64,000 nucleotides of DNA from positions 1 through 64,000 of the forward strand of contig NZ_JAIWPR010000034.1 in NCBI RefSeq assembly GCF_021191635.1, in the 5' to 3' direction. The notes under the pieces are model-generated. The model worked only from the letters and a program-made list of their open reading frames with translations, ran no database searches and was not told the origin of the DNA. How positions within the stretch are numbered: position 1 is the first letter of the stretch; each line of letters begins with the position of its first letter. Source of the stretch: Alterluteimonas quercicellularis (GTDB lineage Bacteria; Pseudomonadota; Gammaproteobacteria; Xanthomonadales; Xanthomonadaceae). Shown piece after piece: positions 17,235 to 26,503 of the stretch. The translations under genes were made by a program, and so were the position numbers.

Positions 17235-17681
17235 TCAGCCGGCGAGCGGCAGCGTCGCCGCCGGCGCCTCGTGTCCGGTCGCGACCGCCGGCGCGGCCGG
17301 CAGCACCGTCACCTCGATCCCGATCCGCCGGTCGGCCGCCCAGTCGGCCGGGGCGAGCGCCGGCAGGCCGTGGGCGAGGCGGGCGCGGTCGCATTGCGGG
17401 CTGGGGCCGCGCGCATCCTCCCAGGACGGCCGCACCTCGCGGCACACGCTCGGCCGCAGCGGATGGATGGTGCAGCAGGCGCGCACGCCGATCTCGGCGT
17501 CGAGCGCGATGCAGCGCGGGCGCTCCGCCCAGGTGCCGCGCATCGCCAGCCGGTGGCCGTCGAGCACCTCGGCGAGCGCGGCGGGGACGTGGCCGCCCAG
17601 CTCGGGCGCGGCCTCGGACCAGTGGAAGCCGACGCGGTAGTGGGCGCAGCAGGCGCCGCAGCTCAGGCACGGATGGGACAT
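17235..17681 (-). CDS. YkgJ family cysteine-cluster protein
   Basis: 148 residues. The N terminus CLSCGACC followed by a Cys-x-His segment (ACCTIHPLRPSVCREV) and a further Cys (SPQCDRAR) is the YkgJ/CxxCxxCC pattern, thought to bind zinc or an iron-sulfur cluster. Function is unknown. It sits on the opposite strand between oleB (6 bp away, convergent) and oleC, which starts 109 bp beyond its start. Confidence 0.88.
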   Translation of the reverse strand: MSHPCLSCGACCAHYRVGFHWSEAAPELGGHVPAALAEVLDGHRLAMRGTWAERPRCIALDAEIGVRACCTIHPLRPSVCREVRPSWEDARGPSPQCDRARLAHGLPALAPADWAADRRIGIEVTVLPAAPAVATGHEAPAATLPLAG

Positions 17682-17789
17682 GCGCGCGACCGCGTGGCGG
17701 GTGGGATGGAGGCGCGAGATTCTCCACGCCGCCCCGGTGCGGCCGCAAGCGGTCTCCTGCCGCCGCGGCGGGGGCGGTATCCTGTCGCG

Positions 17790-19493
17790 GTGAGCAGCGC
17801 TGACTTCGCCCCGGGCGCCCCCCCGCCCGACGCCCCCTGCAACATCGCCGCCGTCCTGCCGCGCCTGGCCGCCGAACGCGCCGACCGGGTCGCCATGCAC
17901 TGCCCCGGCCGCGCCGGCGCCTACGACGTGACGCTGACCTACGGCGCGCTCGACGCGCGCAGCGACGCCATCGCCGCCGGCCTCGCCCGCCACGGCGTGG
18001 TGCGCGGGACCCGCACCGTGGTGATGGTGCGGCCGACGCCGGAGTTCTTCCTGCTGATGTTCGCGCTGTTCAAGGCGGGCGCGGTGCCGGTGCTGGTCGA
18101 TCCGGGCATCGACAAGCGCGCGCTGCGGCAGTGCCTGGACGAGGCCGAGGCAGAGGCCTTCGTCGGCATCCCGCTCGCGCACGTCGCCCGCGCGCTGCTG
18201 GGCTGGGCGCGCTCGGCCCGGGTGCGCGTCACCACCGGCGCGCGGCGGCTGCTGGCGGACGCCACGCTGGCCGAGGTGGAGCGCGCCGGCGCCGGCGCGG
18301 GGCCGCAGCTGGCCGCCACCGCACCCGACGACGTGGCCGCGATCCTGTTCACCAGCGGCTCCACCGGCGTGCCCAAGGGCGTGGTGTACCGGCACCAGCA
18401 CTTCGTCGCCCAGATCGAGATGATGCGCGCCGCCTTCGGCCTGGCGCCGGGCGGGGTGGACCTGCCGACCTTCCCGCCGTTCGCGCTGTTCGACCCCGCG
18501 CTGGGCCTGACCTCGATCATCCCCGACATGGACCCGACCCGTCCGGCCGCCGCCGACCCGTTGAAGCTGCATCGCGCGATCGAGCGCTTCGGGGTCGACC
18601 AGCTGTTCGGCTCGCCGGCGCTGATGCGGGTGCTGGCCGAGTACGGCCGGCCGCTGCCGGGCCTGCGCCGGGTGACCTCGGCCGGGGCGCCGGTGCCGGG
18701 CGACGTGGTCGCGCGCATGCGCGAGCTGCTGCCCGCCGACGCCGGCTTCTGGACGCCCTACGGCGCCACCGAGTGCCTGCCGGTGGCGGTGATCGAGGGC
18801 GCCGAACTGGTCGCCCTGCGCGCGCGCACCGAGGCCGGCGCCGGCACCTGCGTGGGCCGCGCGGTGCCGCCCAACACGGTGCGCATCGTGCGCACCCGCG
18901 ACGACGCGATCGCCGACTGGTCGGAGGCCGAGGTGCTGCCCGACGGCGAGATCGGCGAGATCACCGTCGCCGGCCCCACCGTCACCGACGCCTACTACAA
19001 CCGCGAGGCACAGACCCGGCTGGCGAAGATCCCCGAGACCCTGCCGGACGGCCGCGTGCGCGTCGTGCACCGGATGGGCGACCTCGGCTGGTTCGACGAG
19101 GCCGGCCGGCTGTGGTTCTGCGGGCGCAAGTCGCATCGCGTCCGCACCCGCGAGGGCACCCTCTACACCGAGCAGGTGGAGCCGGTGTTCAACGCCCATC
19201 CGCAGGTGGCGCGCACCGCGCTGGTCGGGGTCGGCGAGGCGCCGGCGCAGGCGCCGGTGCTGTGCGTGGAGGTGCGCGGCAGCGCCGACGCCGCCGCGCG
19301 CAACCGCATCGCCGCCGAGCTGCGCGAGATCGGCGCGCGGCACGCGCACACCGCCGGCATCGCGCTGTTCCTGTTCCATCCCGGCTTCCCGGTCGACATC
19401 CGCCACAACGCCAAGATCGGCCGCGAGAAGCTCGCCGCCTGGGCCGCGCAGCGGCTGCGGCGGCGTGCGGCCGCACAGGGAGCGCCGGCATGA
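17790..19493 (+). CDS. oleC: OleC, beta-lactone synthetase (AMP-forming)
   Basis: 567 residues from a GTG at 17790. ANL-superfamily motifs: the ATP loop [18 protein letters not shown] (about 182-199), [30 protein letters not shown] and the C-terminal domain ending near NAKIGREKL. OleC adenylates the beta-hydroxy acid from OleD and closes a beta-lactone. The upstream stretch shares no better start; the GTG is the first codon after the divergent YkgJ gene that suits the family N terminus. Its TGA overlaps the ATG of oleD. Confidence 0.94.
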   Translation: MSSADFAPGAPPPDAPCNIAAVLPRLAAERADRVAMHCPGRAGAYDVTLTYGALDARSDAIAAGLARHGVVRGTRTVVMVRPTPEFFLLMFALFKAGAVPVLVDPGIDKRALRQCLDEAEAEAFVGIPLAHVARALLGWARSARVRVTTGARRLLADATLAEVERAGAGAGPQLAATAPDDVAAILFTSGSTGVPKGVVYRHQHFVAQIEMMRAAFGLAPGGVDLPTFPPFALFDPALGLTSIIPDMDPTRPAAADPLKLHRAIERFGVDQLFGSPALMRVLAEYGRPLPGLRRVTSAGAPVPGDVVARMRELLPADAGFWTPYGATECLPVAVIEGAELVALRARTEAGAGTCVGRAVPPNTVRIVRTRDDAIADWSEAEVLPDGEIGEITVAGPTVTDAYYNREAQTRLAKIPETLPDGRVRVVHRMGDLGWFDEAGRLWFCGRKSHRVRTREGTLYTEQVEPVFNAHPQVARTALVGVGEAPAQAPVLCVEVRGSADAAARNRIAAELREIGARHAHTAGIALFLFHPGFPVDIRHNAKIGREKLAAWAAQRLRRRAAAQGAPA

Positions 19494-20500
19494 GGCTGGT
19501 GGTGACCGGCGGCGGCGGCTTCCTCGGCCAGGCGCTGTGCCGCGGGCTGCTGGCGCAGGGCCACGAGGTGGTCAGCTTCAACCGCGGCCTGTACCCGCAG
19601 CTCGACGCCATCGGCGTGCAGCAGGTGCGCGGCGACCTGGCCGACTTCGCCGCCGTGCGCGAGGCGCTGCGCGGCGCCGAGGCGGTGTTCCACAACGCCG
19701 CCAAGGCCGGCGCCTGGGGCAGCTTCGACAGCTACCACCAGGCCAACGTCGTCGGCACCCGCAACGTGATCGAGGCCTGCCGCGCGCAGGGCGTCGGGCG
19801 GCTGGTCTACACCTCCACGCCCAGCGTCACCCATCGCGCCACCCATCCGGTGGAAGGCGGCACCGCCGACACCGTGCCCTACGGCGAGGGCCTCAAGGCC
19901 CCCTACGCGGCGACCAAGCGCGTCGCCGAGGAAGCCGTGCTCGCCGCGAACGGCCCCGACCTGGCGACGGTCGCGCTGCGGCCGCGGCTGATCTGGGGGC
20001 CGGGCGACAACCAGCTGCTGCCGCGCCTGGTGGAGCGCGCGCGCGCCGGCCGCCTGCGCTTCGTCGGCGACGGCCGCAACCGCATCGACACCACTTATAT
20101 CGACAACGCCGCCCAGGCCCACCTGGACGCCTTCGCCCACCTGGTGCCGGGCGCGGCCTGCGCCGGCCGCGCCTACTTCATCAGCAACGGCCAGCCGATG
20201 GAGGTGCGCGAGATCGTCAACGCGCTGCTGGAGGCGGCCGGGGCGCCCCGCGTGGAGAAGACGATCCCGTTCCGCGTCGCCTATGCCGCGGGCGCGGCCT
20301 GCGAGTTCCTCTGGCCGCTGCTGCGCCGCCGCGACGAGCCGCCGATGACCCGCTTCCTCGCCGAGCAGCTGGCGACCACCCACTGGTACGACATGGCGCC
20401 GGCCACCCGCGACTTCGGCTACGTGCCGCGGGTCGGCATTCACGACGGTCTCACCCGGCTGAAGGCGAGCTGGGAAACGCGCGCCGCCCTCACCCGCTGA
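19490..20500 (+). CDS. oleD: OleD, beta-keto acid reductase (SDR)
   Basis: 336 residues of the extended SDR type. The nucleotide motif TGGGGFLG (about 6-13), the catalytic Ser/Thr region [10 protein letters not shown] and YAATK (Tyr/Lys) are present. OleD reduces the OleA product with NADPH, before OleC. The C-terminal part has hydrophobic stretches ([18 protein letters not shown]). It overlaps oleC by ATGA, so the two are translationally coupled. This completes the oleABCD set in the window. Confidence 0.95.
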   Translation: MRLVVTGGGGFLGQALCRGLLAQGHEVVSFNRGLYPQLDAIGVQQVRGDLADFAAVREALRGAEAVFHNAAKAGAWGSFDSYHQANVVGTRNVIEACRAQGVGRLVYTSTPSVTHRATHPVEGGTADTVPYGEGLKAPYAATKRVAEEAVLAANGPDLATVALRPRLIWGPGDNQLLPRLVERARAGRLRFVGDGRNRIDTTYIDNAAQAHLDAFAHLVPGAACAGRAYFISNGQPMEVREIVNALLEAAGAPRVEKTIPFRVAYAAGAACEFLWPLLRRRDEPPMTRFLAEQLATTHWYDMAPATRDFGYVPRVGIHDGLTRLKASWETRAALTR

Positions 20501-20561
20501 CCACCGGGGCCGGACCACGATAGGGCCACGCCATTTCCGGCCGGATTGGGAGAGTGCTCCG

Positions 20562-20720
20562 ATGCTCAGCTATGCCGTCATCTTCTTCGTCATCGCCATC
20601 ATCGCCGCCGTGCTCGGCTTCAGCGGCATCGCCGGCGCCGCGACCAACATCGCCTGGATCCTGTTCGTCGTGTTCCTGGTGCTCGCGGTGATCTCGATGA
20701 TCCGCGGCCGACGGGTCTGA
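20562..20720 (+). CDS. DUF1328 small membrane protein
   Basis: 52 residues, starting [25 protein letters not shown] and ending in [20 protein letters not shown]. Two transmembrane helices and the GFSGIAG turn are the DUF1328/YtjA pattern. Small envelope proteins of this family are common in stress responses, but the role is unknown. A good terminator follows 27 bp later, and it is likely monocistronic. Confidence 0.88.
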   Translation: MLSYAVIFFVIAIIAAVLGFSGIAGAATNIAWILFVVFLVLAVISMIRGRRV

Positions 20721-20744
20721 CCCCCGCCGACGCCGCTTCGCCGT

Positions 20745-20778
20745 CGCGAAGGCCCGCCCCCCGGCGGGCCTTTTCGCG
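20745..20778 (+). terminator. Rho-independent terminator after DUF1328 gene
   Basis: GCGAAGGCCCGCC / GGCGGGCCTTTTCGC hairpin with a C-rich loop; the stem ends in TTTT. It separates the DUF1328 gene from ubiJ. Confidence 0.8.
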
Positions 20779-20826
20779 TTCCGGGGCCGCCGCCGGATGC
20801 GCGCGCGCCGCCGCTACAATGCCGCC

Positions 20827-21498
20827 ATGGCCGACACCTCTCCCTTCCCGTTCGCCTGGAAGCCGCTCGCCGGGCGCCTGCTCGAACAGGCCTTGAACCG
20901 GGCGATCGCGCTCGATCCGGACACGCGCGAGGCGCTGCGCGCGCTCGACGGCCGCCACGTGGTGCTGGAGGTCGAGTCGCCCGCGCTGTCGCTGCGGGTC
21001 GACGTCGACGGCGGGCGACTGCGGGTCGGCCCGGCCGCGGGCGGCGCGGAGCCGGACCTTTCGGTGCGCGGCACGCTCGGCGGGCTGATCGGGCAGCTGC
21101 CGTTCCTGCAGCGCCGCGGCGCCACCGCGACCGGGCGGGTGCGCATCGCCGGCGACGCCGAACTGGCGCGGCGCCTGCAGGGCCTGGCGCGCGGCTTCGA
21201 CCCGGACTGGCAGCGGCCGTTCGCGAGCGTGTTCGGCGACGTGCTCGGCGTGCAGATCGCCGATGCGCTGGCGAACGCCCTGCGGCGCGCGCGCGTGGCC
21301 GGCCGCAGCCTCGCCGAGAGCGGCGCGGAATTCCTCACCGAGGAGTCGCGCGACCTGGTCGGCCGCGCCGAGCTGGAGGCCTTCCTCGACGACGTGGACG
21401 TGCTGCGCGAGGGCGTGGACCGGCTCGACGCGCGGGTGCGGCGGCTGCGCGCCTCGGCCTCCGCGCACGGCGCTTCGGCGCAAGGCCCGGCGCCGTGA
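20827..21498 (+). CDS. ubiJ: Ubiquinone biosynthesis accessory factor UbiJ (SCP2 domain)
   Basis: 223 residues. The SCP2-like lipid-binding domain is about residues 15-115 ([38 protein letters not shown]), followed by helices that end in a coiled coil ([25 protein letters not shown]). UbiJ helps hold ubiquinone intermediates in the Ubi complex. The stop overlaps the GTG of ubiB (GTGA), as in the ubiE-ubiJ-ubiB order of enterics, though ubiE is not here. Confidence 0.93.
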   Translation: MADTSPFPFAWKPLAGRLLEQALNRAIALDPDTREALRALDGRHVVLEVESPALSLRVDVDGGRLRVGPAAGGAEPDLSVRGTLGGLIGQLPFLQRRGATATGRVRIAGDAELARRLQGLARGFDPDWQRPFASVFGDVLGVQIADALANALRRARVAGRSLAESGAEFLTEESRDLVGRAELEAFLDDVDVLREGVDRLDARVRRLRASASAHGASAQGPAP

Positions 21499-23174
21499 GC
21501 GCGACGCTGCGCGCCCTGCGCATCGGCCGCGTCCTGCTCCGCTACCGCCTCGACGACCTGCTGGCCGGCACCCCGGCCGAGCGCTGGCTGCGGCTGATGC
21601 GGCCGTTCGTGCCGCGGGCCTCGCGCGAGATCGCCGCGCTGCCGCCGGGCGTGCGGTTGCGTCTGGCGCTGGAGGAACTGGGGCCGATCTTCGTCAAGTT
21701 CGGCCAGATCCTGTCGACCCGCCGCGACCTGGTCCCGCCGCCGGTCGCCGAGGAACTGGCGCTGCTGCAGGACCGCGTCGCGCCGTTCGACGGCGATACC
21801 GCGCGCGAGATCGTAGAGCGCGCGCTCGGGCGCGACATCGACGTCGCCTTCGCCCGCTTCGACACCCGGCCGCTGGCCTCGGCCTCGGTGGCCCAGGTGC
21901 ACGCGGCCGCGCTGCACGGCGCCGGCGGCGCCCCCGGGCGCGAGGTCGTGGTCAAGGTGCTGCGCCCGGGGGTGGAATCGCGCATCGCCGCCGACGTCGC
22001 CCTGCTGCGCCGCGTGGCCGCGCTGGTGGAGCGCACCCACCCCAGCGCCGACAAGATCCGCCCGCGCGAGATCGTGGCCGAGATCGAGAACACCCTGGCC
22101 GCCGAACTTGACCTGCAGCGCGAGGGCGCCAACGCCTCGGTGCTGCGGCGCAACTGGAACGGGTCGGGCGAGCTGTACGTGCCCGAGGTGATCTGGAGCC
22201 ATACCGCCGAGCGCGCGCTGACCCTCGAGCGCGTGCACGGCATCCCCAGCGACGACATCGCCGCGCTCGACGCCGCCGGCATCGACCGCCGGGCGCTCGC
22301 CGCGCGCGGCGTGCGGGTGTTCTACGCCCAGGTCTTCCGCGACAACTTCTTCCACGCCGACGCCCACGCCGGCAACATCTGGGTCGATCCCGACCCGGCG
22401 CGCGCGCGCGACCCGCGCTTCATCGCGCTCGACTTCGGCATCGTCGGCCAGCTCTCGCGCGAGGACCAGTACTACCTCGCCGAGAACTTCATGGCGATCT
22501 TCAACCGCGACTACCGCCGCATCGCCGAGCTGCACGTGGAGGCGGGCTGGATGCCCGCGCACATCCGCATCGACGAGCTGGAGGCGGCCGCGCGCGCGGT
22601 GTGCGAGCCGTACTTCACCCGCCCGCTGTCGGAGATCTCGCTGGCCGAGGTGCTGGGCAAGCTGTTCCGCACCGCCCAGCGCTACGAGCTGACGCTGCAG
22701 CCGCAGCTGATCCTGCTGCAGAAGACGCTGCTGTCGATCGAGGGGCTGGGCCGGCTGCTCGACCCGCGGATCGACATCTGGGCGGTGGCCCGGCCGGTGC
22801 TGGAGGACATCCTGCGCGAGCGCTACAGCCCGCGCCGGCTGGCCGGCGAGTTCCGCCGCCGCCTGCCGGAACTGGCCACGCACGCGCCGGAGATGCCGGC
22901 GCTGGTGCACGCGTGGCTGAAGCAGCAGGTCGAGGGCCGCCACGAGCTGCGCATGCGCTCGCACGACCTCGCCGCGCTGGCCGCCAGCGTGCACGCGCTG
23001 CAGCGGCGGGTGGTCGCCGCCATCCTCTGCGTGGGCCTGCTGATCGCGGCCTCGGTGCTGTACGCGCTGGGCGCCGGCGGGCCCGTGCTTGCCGGCGTGC
23101 CGGTGGCCGCCTGGATCGCCGGCCTGGCCGGGCTGTGGGCCGGGTTCGTCGCGTGGCCGCGCCGCGGCCGGTGA
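21495..23174 (+). CDS. ubiB: UbiB, atypical kinase-like ubiquinone biosynthesis protein
   Basis: 559 residues. The ABC1/ADCK signature [26 protein letters not shown] (KxGQ, about 70-95), the [11 protein letters not shown] segment and [13 protein letters not shown] with DFGIVGQLS (metal-binding region) are complete. Two hydrophobic helices close the C terminus (about 508-552), anchoring it in the membrane. It promotes ubiquinone synthesis, perhaps by extracting lipid precursors with ATP hydrolysis. GTG start overlapping ubiJ. Confidence 0.95.
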   Translation: MSATLRALRIGRVLLRYRLDDLLAGTPAERWLRLMRPFVPRASREIAALPPGVRLRLALEELGPIFVKFGQILSTRRDLVPPPVAEELALLQDRVAPFDGDTAREIVERALGRDIDVAFARFDTRPLASASVAQVHAAALHGAGGAPGREVVVKVLRPGVESRIAADVALLRRVAALVERTHPSADKIRPREIVAEIENTLAAELDLQREGANASVLRRNWNGSGELYVPEVIWSHTAERALTLERVHGIPSDDIAALDAAGIDRRALAARGVRVFYAQVFRDNFFHADAHAGNIWVDPDPARARDPRFIALDFGIVGQLSREDQYYLAENFMAIFNRDYRRIAELHVEAGWMPAHIRIDELEAAARAVCEPYFTRPLSEISLAEVLGKLFRTAQRYELTLQPQLILLQKTLLSIEGLGRLLDPRIDIWAVARPVLEDILRERYSPRRLAGEFRRRLPELATHAPEMPALVHAWLKQQVEGRHELRMRSHDLAALAASVHALQRRVVAAILCVGLLIAASVLYALGAGGPVLAGVPVAAWIAGLAGLWAGFVAWPRRGR

Positions 23175-23187
23175 GCCTCTGGCCGGC

Positions 23188-23889
23188 ATGAGCGTGCCGG
23201 CGACGGGCGCGGTCCCGGTGCTGTACGCCGACGAGGCGCTGGCGGTGGTCGACAAGCCGGCCGGCGTGGCCATGCACGACAGCCGCCTGACCGGCGGCGA
23301 GGCCGACTTCCTGGTCGATCGCCTGCGCGCGCAGTTCGGGCGCCCGGTCTTCCTGGCGCACCGGCTCGACCGGGCCACCAGCGGCTGCGTCCTGGTGGCC
23401 TTCGACCGTGCCGCGGCGGCGGCGCTGGGCGAGCAGCTGATGTCGCGCGAGGTCGACAAGCAGTACCTGGCGGTGTGCCGCGGCTGGCCGGAGCCGGCGT
23501 TCGTCGTCGACCATCCGCTCGACGGCGGGCCCGGCAAGCCGCAGAAGAAGCCGGCGATCACCGAGTTCGTGCGCCTGGCGACGCTGGAACTGCCGGTGCC
23601 CGCCGGCGCGTTCCCGACCTCGCGCTACGCGCTGCTGCGCGCGCGCCCGCTGACCGGGCGCTTCCGCCAGATCCGCCGCCACCTCAAGCACGCCTCGCAC
23701 CACCTCATCGGCGACACCAGCCACGGCGACGGCCGCCACAACCGCGCGTTCCGCGCGCGGGGCATCCACCGCATGCTGCTGCACGCCGCCGGGCTGGCGT
23801 TCCGGCACCCCGACGGGCGGTCCCTGCGGATCGAGGCGCCGCCCTCGGGCGAGTTCGCCCGCGCGCTGGCGCTGTTCGGGACCCCGTAG
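23188..23889 (+). CDS. RluA-type tRNA pseudouridine synthase (TruC-like)
   Basis: 233 residues. The catalytic motif HRLDRATSGCVLVAF (Asp about residue 57) and the C-terminal ALLRARPLTGRFRQIRRHLKH are typical of RluA-family enzymes; KPAITEF and the short length suit TruC, which makes pseudouridine 65 in some tRNAs. Substrate assignment is tentative. The stop codon TAG is part of the palindromic repeat beginning at 23886, so the repeat defines the last residues of the gene. Confidence 0.88.
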   Translation: MSVPATGAVPVLYADEALAVVDKPAGVAMHDSRLTGGEADFLVDRLRAQFGRPVFLAHRLDRATSGCVLVAFDRAAAAALGEQLMSREVDKQYLAVCRGWPEPAFVVDHPLDGGPGKPQKKPAITEFVRLATLELPVPAGAFPTSRYALLRARPLTGRFRQIRRHLKHASHHLIGDTSHGDGRHNRAFRARGIHRMLLHAAGLAFRHPDGRSLRIEAPPSGEFARALALFGTP

Positions 23890-23907
23890 GAGCGCGCTCG
23901 CGCGCGA
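23886..23907. repeat. Single arm of the palindromic repeat family, overlapping a stop codon
   Basis: GTAGGAGCGCGCTCGCGCGCGA at 23886-23907 is the conserved arm of the family. TAG at 23887-23889 is the stop of the pseudouridine synthase. No partner arm is visible, because the sequence beyond becomes homopolymer-rich and abnormal. Confidence 0.8.
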
Positions 23908-23982
23908 TTGCTTTTCAACCGCGCCGGATCGGAAAAGACCCCCCCCGCCCGCGCGCGCCGGGACACACGTCTTGGGGGGGGG
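23908..23982. other. Abnormal junction with homopolymers and adapter-like segments
   Basis: Plus strand reads GATCGGAAAAG (23927-23937), eight C (23939-23946), a GC-only stretch, ACACGTCT (23965-23972) and nine G (23974-23982). GATCGGAAGAG and ACACGTCT are parts of common Illumina adapter sequence. Together with the missing 3' end of the DUF2059 gene this suggests an assembly or sequencing artefact rather than biology. Confidence 0.55.
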
Positions 23983-24462
23983 CCCGCGCAGGTCCTGCTC
24001 CATCTCCTGCAGCATCGGCATCACCAGCTGCTGCACGGCGGCCATGGTGTTCTGCATCAGCTGCGGCATCTTGTCGAGCAGCTTCTGCCCGGCCTCGCTG
24101 GAGTAGAACTCGATCATCGCGTCCACGTCCTCGCCGGTGAAGGTCTGGGTGTAGATGTCGCGGTAGAGCGGCTGCAGGCGCTCCCACGACAGCGCCTCGC
24201 GGATGCGCGCGTTGGTGCGGCGGACCTGCTGGTCGATCTGCGTCTTCTGGGCGTTGTCGAGCTGCTGGCCGGCGGTGAGCTGGGCGACCATCTGCTGCTG
24301 CGACAGCTCGATCTGGGGCAGGATCGCATCGACCGTCTCGCGCGCGCGCATGACCTCCATCAGCCGGTCCACCTGGGCGGCGGTGGCCTGCTGGGCGAAG
24401 GCGGCGGCGGGCGCCAGGGCGAGGGCGGCGAGCAGGACGAAGCGATGGAGGTAACAGTGCAT
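23983..24462 (-). pseudogene. DUF2059 exported protein, 3' end missing
   Basis: The first about 155 residues are a good DUF2059 protein: a signal peptide (start at 24462, cleaved near AFAQ), then IYTQTFTGEDVDAMIEFYSSEAGQKLLDKMP, the family core, and a last helix ending QEMEQDLR. After that the frame enters the abnormal stretch and has no stop until 22615, reading antisense through the neighbouring gene. Homologues normally end soon after this helix, so little functional sequence is missing. Whether the gene is truly broken or the sequence is wrong cannot be decided here. The start at 24462 has AGGGA upstream. Confidence 0.75.
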
Positions 24463-24531
24463 GACGGCATTCCCTGCGGGCATAAGGAGCCCCCGATGTT
24501 CGGCGGCGGCCGGCCCGGCGTCAAATCGCGC

Positions 24532-25275
24532 TTACACGCCCATGTAGCGGCCCGGCCGGTGGTTGAACATCAGCACCAGGCTCAGCACCAGGGCGCCCAG
24601 CGCCGAGTACAGCACCTGGCGCGGCTCGAACAGCAGCAGCGCGAAGGCCATCAGCGCCGCGTCGAAGCCCATCTGCACCTTGCCGGCGCTCCAGCCGCGG
24701 CTGCGCTGCAGGTACACCGCGAGAATGCCCAGCCCGCCCAGGCTGGCGCGGTGGCGGATGAAGAACAGGATGCCGAGCCCGGTCAGGGCGCCGCCGACGA
24801 TCGCGGCGTACAGCGGGGTCATGTGCGCGTAGCCCGCCCAGTCCGGCAGGCGGTCGGCGAGCAGGCCGACCGCGGCCACCGCGACGAAGGTCTTGAGGGT
24901 GAACTCCCAGCCCATCCGCCGCAGCGCCAGCCAGTAGAAGGGCAGGTTGACCAGGATGAACATGGCGCCGAACGGCCAGCCCAGGGTGTGGTGCAGCATC
25001 AGCGCTACGCCGGCCATGCCGCCGATGATCAGCCCGCCGTGGGCGAACACGGCCAGGCCGAGCGAGGCGATGAGCGTGGCCAGCAGCAGGCCCTGAAAGT
25101 CCTCGGCCGCCGTGTGGCGGTTGCTCAGGCGCGCGGCGGCGGTACCGGCCGAATCGGGTGGCGGCGTCAGCGGGCCGGAGGTGACCGGCGAATGGGCATC
25201 GTCGGCCGGCGCGCGCTCGCCGGAGGCGTCCGCGGATGCCTGGCGGGAGGGAGCGGGCGCGGGCGGGAATGTCAT
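24532..25275 (-). CDS. YitT family (DUF161) membrane protein
   Basis: 247 residues from the ATG at 25275; the start is uncertain since the frame extends upstream to 25437. After a Pro/Ala-rich N terminus come about six membrane segments, including LLLATLIASLGLAVFAHGGLIIGGMAGVALMLHH and GILFFIRHRASLGGLGILAVYLQRSRGW. The repeat of GGLxxGG-like segments is the YitT/DUF161 hallmark. Transport function is suspected but unproven for the family. It is divergent from arfB across 189 bp. Confidence 0.88.
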   Translation of the reverse strand: MTFPPAPAPSRQASADASGERAPADDAHSPVTSGPLTPPPDSAGTAAARLSNRHTAAEDFQGLLLATLIASLGLAVFAHGGLIIGGMAGVALMLHHTLGWPFGAMFILVNLPFYWLALRRMGWEFTLKTFVAVAAVGLLADRLPDWAGYAHMTPLYAAIVGGALTGLGILFFIRHRASLGGLGILAVYLQRSRGWSAGKVQMGFDAALMAFALLLFEPRQVLYSALGALVLSLVLMFNHRPGRYMGV

Positions 25276-25464
25276 GCGGAGGTCGATGTTGCGGCGCAGC
25301 ATGATCGCAGCCCGCCGCTGCCCCGACAATCCCCGCTCGCCCATTTCGCCGTGCATGCCTGCCATGCATGTCCGCCATGCTGTCGCCATGACGTTTCCAT
25401 CCTCCCTCCGCCGAAGAGCCTCGCGTCCCGCGTGCATCGCCGCGCGCTGCCGGAGGCCGCGCGC

Positions 25465-25878
25465 ATGAGCGACGGGATCGCGGTCGGCGAGGACGAGATC
25501 GTCGAGCGCTTCGTGCGCGCGAGCGGGCCGGGCGGGCAGAACGTCAACAAGGTGTCCACCGCCGTGGAGCTGCGCTTCGACATCGCCCGCTCGCCCTCCC
25601 TGGACGAGGCGGTGCGCGAGCGCCTGCTGGCCCGGCGCGACCGCCGCATCACCGACGCCGGGGTGCTGGTGATCAACGCGCAGCGCTACCGTACCCAGGA
25701 GCGCAACCGCGAGGACGCCCGCGCCCGCCTGCAGGCGTTCCTCGACGCCGGCCTGCGCGCGCCCGCGCCGCGCATCGCCACCCGGCCTTCCCGCGCGGCC
25801 AAGCGGCGCCGGCTCGACGACAAGCGGGTGCGCGCCGACGTCAAGCGCGGCCGCGGCCGCCGCGACTGGAGCGAATGA
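25465..25878 (+). CDS. arfB: Alternative ribosome-rescue factor ArfB (peptidyl-tRNA hydrolase)
   Basis: 137 residues. The catalytic Gly23-Gly24-Gln25 lies in RASGPGGQNVNKVSTAVELRF, and the C terminus is a basic tail (RAAKRRRLDDKRVRADVKRGRGRR) that enters the mRNA channel of stalled ribosomes. ArfB hydrolyses peptidyl-tRNA on ribosomes lacking a stop codon. Its stop overlaps the next gene (ATGA at 25875). Confidence 0.95.
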   Translation: MSDGIAVGEDEIVERFVRASGPGGQNVNKVSTAVELRFDIARSPSLDEAVRERLLARRDRRITDAGVLVINAQRYRTQERNREDARARLQAFLDAGLRAPAPRIATRPSRAAKRRRLDDKRVRADVKRGRGRRDWSE

Positions 25879-26498
25879 CCTTGCAGCACCCGCCCGAACG
25901 CCACGACGACATCCTCATCCCGCTGCCGCCCAACGCGCCGCGGGTGAAGCCCAACCGCCTCACCCGATGGATCGGGCGCACCATCCTGCGCATCGGCGGC
26001 TGGCGCATGGTCGGCGAGTTCCCGAACATCCCGAAGCTGGTGCTGATCGGCGCGCCGCACTCGTCCAACTGGGACGGCCTGTGGGCCTTCGGCGCCAAGG
26101 CGGCGGTCGGCCTGGACCTGCGCATCCTCGGCAAGGACTCGCTGTTCCGGGTGCCGGGGCTGGGCTTCCTGCTGCGCCGGCTGGGCGTGATCCCGGTCGA
26201 CCGCGCCGCGGCCAGCGGCGTGATCGAGCAGGCCGCGCAGCTCATCCGCAGCCACGACCGGCTCTGGTACGGGCTGGCGCCGGAGGGCACGCGCAGCCGC
26301 GTGGAGCGCTGGAAGACCGGCTTCTGGAAGATCGCCAAGGCCGCCGAGGTGCCGGTGCTGCGCATGTACTTCCACTATCCCGATCGCATCATCGGCATCG
26401 GCCCGCTGTTCCACCCCAGCGACGACATGGCCGCCGACATGGCCGAGCTGCGCGCCTGGTACCGCCCGTGGATGGGCAAGAACCGCGGGACGGTGTGA
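25875..26498 (+). CDS. PlsC-type 1-acyl-sn-glycerol-3-phosphate acyltransferase family protein
   Basis: 207 residues. The acyltransferase box H62-S-S-N-W-D67 (APHSSNWDG) and the substrate motif GLAPEGTRSR are intact; ILGKDSLFRVPGLGFLLRRLGVIPVDR is the middle motif. There is no clear transmembrane helix; it may be peripheral. It resembles the YihG/ glycerol-acyltransferase group; the acceptor is unknown. Translationally coupled to arfB. Confidence 0.9.
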   Translation: MTLQHPPERHDDILIPLPPNAPRVKPNRLTRWIGRTILRIGGWRMVGEFPNIPKLVLIGAPHSSNWDGLWAFGAKAAVGLDLRILGKDSLFRVPGLGFLLRRLGVIPVDRAAASGVIEQAAQLIRSHDRLWYGLAPEGTRSRVERWKTGFWKIAKAAEVPVLRMYFHYPDRIIGIGPLFHPSDDMAADMAELRAWYRPWMGKNRGTV

Positions 26499-26503
26499 GG
26501 GCG

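Noticed and set aside
22615-24483. 622-codon frame joining DUF2059 to an antisense reading of the pseudouridine synthase and ubiB
   Set aside because: Only the first about 155 residues resemble a protein family; the rest is a shadow frame entered through the abnormal junction.
25350-25396. Cluster of CATG-containing repeats between yitT and arfB
   Set aside because: Five short irregular CATG units; too imperfect and short to call a binding array.
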